Origin: Phoronis australis
Lineage: Eukaryota; Phoronida; Phoronidae
Assembly: GCA_002633005.1 (NCBI GenBank)
Contig: NMRA01000141.1
Span: 378,546 to 442,545 of the forward strand
DNA length: 64,000 nucleotides
Direction of reading: 5' to 3'
The notes beneath the pieces were generated by a model that had not been told where the DNA came from, did not search any database, and saw only the letters and a list, made by a program, of their open reading frames with translations. Below, piece after piece: positions 58,885 to 64,000 of the stretch. The position numbers and the translations under genes are program-made. Every line of letters begins with the position of its first letter. The first letter of the stretch is position 1.

Positions 58885-60220
58885 GAACAACTTAAAACCA
58901 ATTTCATAATGGTAAGTAGTCTAAATGAAAACTACATTATTGTTATGATGGACAGCAGGCTTGTACCTGCTTTAACACAGCTAATCTTCTCACAAAATCA
59001 TTACCAATTTTTGACACCATTAAGATGATTAGATGCCCATGTCTCTAGCTGTGGAGACAGAAAATGTCAATATGTTGCTATACCAACAATCTATTTGTTC
59101 TCATCAAATGCATATGTGTCAAGTCAACTAAAAAGTGCTATCAATCTGCATCAAGGTTCATTGCAATCCCCAGCAATTCCATCTTTAGAATCAAAATGGT
59201 CAAATTCTTCCACATGAAAATTGCAATATTATTGAATTCCATAGGCGTGTTTAGTCCGCAATGGTAGGAACAATGCCTATCAATCAGGAACACCGTGATC
59301 GTTTAGAGAAAATGACCTAGCATAGGATTTGAACAAATTCTCATGAGCTGCCTCCAGGTGCACTCATAGTATACCCCATAAAGTTCAGAATCCATTTTCT
59401 TTAAATTGAATTATGCAAATCAGCTCAATCCATTTTGTCTCTCCTTCTACACAACATAGTCCAAATGTGTTAAACATTGCACCTGCTATAAACACAGCGT
59501 CATCGGTCCGCTATAAAAATTAAATGCAAAACCCACTTCCCACCTTCCAGTGAAAAACCAACTATGATAAAGGGCAGGTAATTGAATTCCTTTCACCGAA
59601 TCTACTCATTGTTGTTCAAAGTTTCTTGTCATGTACTATGTAAACAAGTAAAATCTAAGAATACCAAATTTGAATTATGTGGAAAATCTTGGACACAGGT
59701 AGACACAAGAACCTAGGGTAGAACTGTACATGAGCAAGTACACATCATGAACCTCTCGAGTACGTAGAATGAATTTGACTGTGCATTTGCACCTCACAAG
59801 ACAGGAATTGAAAAAGACAGAGATGTTGAACTTCAGTATTTTTGGCAAATTTTCACTAAATCCAGATTCTAATAATTGTAAAAAACTGCAGTTTGATTGA
59901 TGTTTTTTTCAAAGTGTATTACTTGCCATTCTCAAATTTTTGTAGTCTGTAAAACCCTCAACAAAGCTTTGAACCTAAGCACTAAGGCTACGAGACGGCC
60001 AGGCCGCCTGCACCGAAATTCCACATGATGGAATTGTTTCGACATTCACCACCAAACAGCTGCTTAGTTAAAAAGTCAATTTCTCCCACCATCAACACCA
60101 TGTCCTGGCATACAGATCACGTGCCCCCTGGTCGACTGGTAACAAACGTGGGATGTTTGCAAGTCACTGTGATGTGACTCCGAACTTGAGGCGTTCTCGG
60201 GACACACTTCGGCGTTGTTA
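58885..60220. other. No gene seen
   Basis: AT-rich sequence with no supported exon, RNA gene or clear repeat. Confidence 0.5.
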
Positions 60221-60229
60221 CATGGCGGA

Positions 60230-60388
60230 ATTCTTCGAATTCCGACAAGTATGTTGTTCTGCCATCAAGTTTGTTACTTGGCGAAATAAATTTCGCCAAG
60301 TATATTGCTCTGACACTATGTTTGTTTTTACTTGGCGAAATAAATTTCGCCAAGTATGTTGCTCTTCCACTAAGTTTTTTTTTTTGTT
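60230..60388. repeat. ~56 bp tandem repeat with GGCGAAAT palindromes
   Basis: About three degenerate units of roughly 56 bp contain AAGTATnTTGCTCTGnCAC, AGTTTGTT and ACTTGGCGAAAT. Two of them carry an 11 bp perfect inverted pair, CTTGGCGAAAT and ATTTCGCCAAG, around AA (near 60278 and 60330). The 203-codon open frame across 60153-60764 results from this repeat and the next one and is not called a gene. Confidence 0.75.
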
Positions 60389-62520
60389 TGTTCGCACGAT
60401 ACAGGTCGCAATTTTCGTCCGATCATCACGAAATTTACACACAACACGTACTTCCGGAAGTACTGGAAGCCTATTGTTTTTCGTCAAAATCGGATCCAAG
60501 ATGGCGGCTGTGGCGGCCATTTTGTTTCCTTTTAAAGGTTCAAATGCTTCTGGAGGCTACAATTTTTTACGTAAAAGGCTAAAAATCGGCACAGTAAATG
60601 GACCGGAAGTTTGCTACAAGTATGCCGGAAATTGTTTACTTCCGGTTAAAGATGGCGGAAATATCGGCGATCGCGCATGCGCACCTCGATTTTGGCCTAA
60701 AAACGTTTTCTCCTGTAGAGGGCGCATTATCAGACCAATTCTTTCGAATTTTTACAGGTATTAGTTTCTTATGATATGCTATTATACAAAACCAAAAAAC
60801 CGGAAGTTGCTTTCAAGATAGCGGATCTGGCGCATGTTGACCCATTTTCAGTCGTGCTGGAGTGCGATTTTAAACGGGTAGAGAAAAAGACGTAATTTTT
60901 TGCATGTAGATTCTTTGAAGTATTATCTTTCAAATGGCCTGTAACAATTTTTTTCTCAGACTTACCGTTTTCGAGTTATTTGACTTTGAATTTCTTAAAA
61001 AAACGCAAAATTTCATTTTTTTTCGAAAAATTTACGGAATTAGGCGATACCATAAGTTTAGATAGAATTTTGAATGGGATTTCAGAAGATGTTTTCCATT
61101 TTTCGCTAGGACGTCTACTTTTCGAGTTATTTGAGATTTTATGATAACGCTGTTCCTTTGTTGAGCGCTCTTGCTGCATTGATGTTGGTTTATCTTCTAT
61201 TGAACTAGACTGTAGCCTATTTCTTATTGATTTATGACATCTATGTTCGTCATATGAATGTTGTGATGTTGTTCATCATCGCCTCCACCATAATCATATT
61301 CGTCATCATCGTCGTCATCTTCGTCATCATCTCCGTCTTTTCCTTAATTTCGCCAAGTGTCGCTCAAGACTAGCCTTTTTCTTACTGATTTCGGACTCCT
61401 ACGTTTGTCATGTGTATGTTATTATTACTTCTTTTGTTCATCCTCGCCACCATCTTCGTCATATTCGTCATCTTCGTCATCATCTTTATCGTCATCTTTT
61501 TGGTTAATTTCGCCAAGGTTCGCTCCTCGGAGCGCTTTCATTTTTTTTTTGTTCGCACTCTACAGGTCGCAATTTTCATCTGACTCGCACGAAATTTGCA
61601 CACGATATGTAGATCTGGAAGTCCTGGAAGCCTATTGTTTTTGGTCATGATCAGATTCAAAATGCCGGACGTGGTGGCCATTTTGTTTACAGTTACAGAT
61701 TCAAATGCTCATAAAGGCCGCATTTTTCAACGTACAGAGCTGAAACTTGGTACGATTATTACAGAACACAAGTACTATAACTGCACGGTAAATCGTTAAC
61801 TTCCGGTCAAAAATGGTGGAAACATTGGCCATGGCGCATGCGCACCTCGATATCTGGCCGAAAACGTTTTCTCCTGTAGAGGGCGCATTGGTGAACCAAT
61901 CATTTTCAATCTCGTCACCTGTCTCTTTCGTTTGATTGGCTATTATGAAAGTTTGTTTAACCGGAAGTCACTTTCAAGATGGCGGGTCTGGTGCATGTTG
62001 ACCTATTTTCAGTCGTGCTGGAGTGCCACTTTAAACGGGAAGCAAGAATGACGTGAATTTTTGCATGTGGATTCTTCGAAGTATACCCTTACAAACGACC
62101 TGAACAATTTTTTTTCTCAGACTTACCGTTTTCGAGTTATTTGACTTTGAATTTCTTTAAAAAATGCAAAATTTCGTTTTTTTTCAAAAAAATTATGGCA
62201 TTGTGTGATACTATCTATTTAGATAGAGCTTTGAACGGGCTTTCACAAGATGTTTTCCATTTTTCGCTAGGACGTCTAGTTTTTGAGTTATTCGAGATTT
62301 TCTGATAGCGCTGTACCTTTGTTGAGCGCTCTTGCTGCATTGATGTTGGTTTAGCTTCCATTGAACAAGACTGCAGCCAATTCCTTAGTAATTTCTTCGC
62401 TAGTCACATGAATGTTATCGTGTTGTTCATAATCGCCGTCTTCATCGTTATCATCGTCATCATCGTCGTCGTCCACCCCATTATCGTCTTTTCGCTTAAT
62501 TTCGCCAAGTGTCGCTCCTC
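60389..62520. repeat. Two ~1.1 kb tandem units with nested subrepeats
   Basis: Unit 1 (60389-61550) and unit 2 (61551-62520) share, in order, TTCGCAC..TACAGGTCGCAA, GGAAGCCTATTGTTTTT, GGCCATTTTGTTT, GCGCATGCGCACCTCGAT, AACGTTTTCTCCTGTAGAGG, CTCAGACTTACCGTTTTCGA, TTTCGCTAGGACGTCTA and TTGAGCGCTCTTGCTGCATT. Unit 1 contains a further partial duplication (61190-61360 and 61363-61520). Each segment ends in a GTCATC-type triplet tract and TTAATTTCGCCAAG, the same half-palindrome as at 60278. By eye the units are about 80% alike. Class unknown. Confidence 0.8.
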
Positions 62521-63279
62521 CGAGCACTCTCGTTTGTATAGTTCTGGAAATATCATTTAGCGTGATGTTTGCGACAATGTGTTGCACCCGATTATTGCAC
62601 AGGGTTAAGTTGTCTTTGTAATCACTATGTTTAATCATTCCCACGTTAAAAAAAATCAGTATTGTTACCCCCGCATTGTGAGCCTCAAGTCTACTGGCAT
62701 TAAAGGCCAAGTATGGCGCCAAAATGACTACTTTTACATCTTAAATACATTTATTGATAAAAAAACATCAAAATACTGTGTCATAGCATACCCCAGTCGT
62801 TAATTAAGTAGGCCTTCGACAATACAGTAGCCCCATCACGAACCCCATTCAGCGCAAAAAAAATTGAGACGGCGCTTGCACTAATCGAAGTCTATGACAT
62901 CATCGTTACAATGAATTTGGCTTTCACCGTGTATTGGAATCAGAGATTACTCGTTTTTTAATTTAGTGCAAAATACATGGAAAATCAAGGAAACACATTA
63001 ATTTTTCATTTCATGTCAGTTAAGGTTATTTCAAACTTTATTTAGTGGCCTCTATTCTAACTCGTATATCAAAAAACTAAGCTTTGTCAACTAGTAAAAG
63101 TATATATTTTCTGAAAGAACAAAGAACAGGAAATATAAATATACTTTTTGTATTTATTTGTCATTATTATTTTTACGTAAAAACCTTTTTTAAGTAAAAA
63201 TTTTATTTTTAAGAAAGGTACATTCATAGCAAAATAACCCCTCGGTCGATTTTAACGAAACCTTTTTTAAATGAAAACT
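62521..63279. other. No gene seen
   Basis: A minus-strand frame at 62351-62722 overlaps the end of the tandem unit and includes a poly-Asp run from the triplet tract; I do not take it as a gene. The rest is AT-rich. Confidence 0.5.
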
Positions 63280-63470
63280 TCATCAATTACCTCAAAAACG
63301 CTGTTAGGAATTTTCGATTAGTTTGTTCGTTTGGTTTCTATGACAAATAAACTCGCAAAACGTAAGGTATTTTTGTAACAAATTGAAGTCGTATTCGTCT
63401 TTGCCACATTACACAAAAACTAAGCTTTTATATCAAAAATCCTAACAGTGTTTTTGAGATTGGTGACTAA
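63280..63470. repeat. Hairpin element with ~24 bp arms
   Basis: CTCAAAAACGCTGTTAGGA (63291-63309) is inverted at 63441-63457, read on the minus strand as CTCAAAAACACTGTTAGGA. The match extends outward through a CAATTAC/CCAAT-type flank. The arms enclose about 130 bases. It is probably a small foldback MITE. Confidence 0.55.
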
Positions 63471-64000
63471 ATATTAAGTTTGGAAAGTTTCAGCGAAATC
63501 TATCGAGCCATTTTCGAGAACTCGTGTTCCTAAGTTCAAATAAAGTCGATTTGCCGAAGCCAACAAAAAGCCGATTAAAGTGGGACACTTGAAAATCTCT
63601 AAGTCTTTGGTTAATTATTCTGTGAAAACTTGTTTTCGGTATACATAACCTATAGAATCCTTAACTATGTCACCTATTTCAATGTTTTCTTGCAATGTCA
63701 ACTAATTTTGCAGTGCGTAACTAACTTAAATATCATTAAAACCTCAAATAGACCTATCTTTCGCGGCCAACTTCTGCCGTTTTGTGCGACCTACTTAGAA
63801 AAGTAGGTCACAGTTCATAGCCTGTACACGTCACGTGCTGGGAGACTGATAACAAACTAAGTAAGAAACGGATAACAAAAATAGAATTGGTGGTTAAAGT
63901 AAGACGTTAACATGAAACCGAAACATCGAAATGTTAACTTAATAATTAAATTAAGGAATAATGGGGAAAATTTATCTCTTTTCACAACTTTCTGTGTTCA
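63471..64000. other. No gene seen
   Basis: AT-rich sequence to the end of the window, with no supported exon or repeat. Confidence 0.5.

Noticed and set aside
60153-60764. 203-codon plus-strand open frame
   Set aside because: It spans the tandem palindromic array and the start of the large repeat unit; the peptide repeats with the DNA, and the equivalent place in the second unit is broken.
62351-62722. 123-codon minus-strand frame with a poly-Asp tract
   Set aside because: The acidic tract comes from the GTCATC triplet run in the repeat; the other unit has stops at the equivalent place.

Overview
The window looks like nuclear DNA from an invertebrate animal. It is AT-rich, coding sequence is very sparse, the few convincing exons have GT-AG borders, and decayed transposons are everywhere: THAP-bearing TTAA elements, TAA-flanked MITEs, tRNA-derived SINEs and a GIY-YIG retroelement fragment. 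A marine deuterostome such as a hemichordate, echinoderm or lancelet would fit, but nothing seen here fixes the species. There are no bacterial-style genes or operons. Two single-base N joins and one 192-base N gap show this is a draft assembly.

Host coding signal is thin. The best case is a minus-strand gene whose exons at 11040-11189 and 8177-8356 are exact multiples of three with good splice sites. Both encode Ser/Arg/Lys-rich, probably disordered protein, each with an RRKS motif. A 70-base exon at 28655-28724, and perhaps a start exon at 39812-39840, match it in strand and phase. Much weaker plus-strand exon candidates lie at 23467-23581, 54261-54413, 54995-55078, 57235-57431 and 58063-58215. 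A compact promoter-like cluster (CCAAT, two perfect CREs, TATA) is at 50432-50545. I could not name any of these genes with confidence.

Region by region. 0-8 kb: intron or intergenic DNA with a 1.45 kb inserted element (3715-5160) and a hAT-like MITE (5832-5997). 8-11.2 kb: two minus-strand exons around a G-rich minisatellite and the N gap. 11.9-13.2 kb: a TTAA-flanked, Kolobok-like element with ~315 bp inverted repeats and a broken THAP gene. 13.4-15.4 kb: an assembly duplication, then a 465 bp tandem duplication. 15.7-22.5 kb: two copies of a dispersed repeat and two SINE copies. 23-31 kb: mostly empty, with candidate exons. 31.4-33.2 kb: a second TTAA-type THAP element that also holds an opposite-strand P2X7-C-terminus-like piece. 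34.3-35.7 kb: two PIF/Harbinger-like MITEs. 36-43 kb: mostly empty. 43.3-45.2 kb: Penelope-like GIY-YIG remnant, SINE head and a long hairpin. 46.4-48 kb: MITE ends and a minisatellite, falsely duplicated at an N. 49-52 kb: a 48 bp minisatellite whose core motif is scattered around it. 52-59 kb: candidate exons, a hairpin MITE and another PIF MITE. 60.2-62.5 kb: nested tandem repeats with palindromes. 62.5-64 kb: AT-rich DNA with a hairpin element.

The features do not form a working pathway. The clearest biological theme is repeated colonisation by TTAA-type, THAP-carrying DNA transposons and their derivatives.
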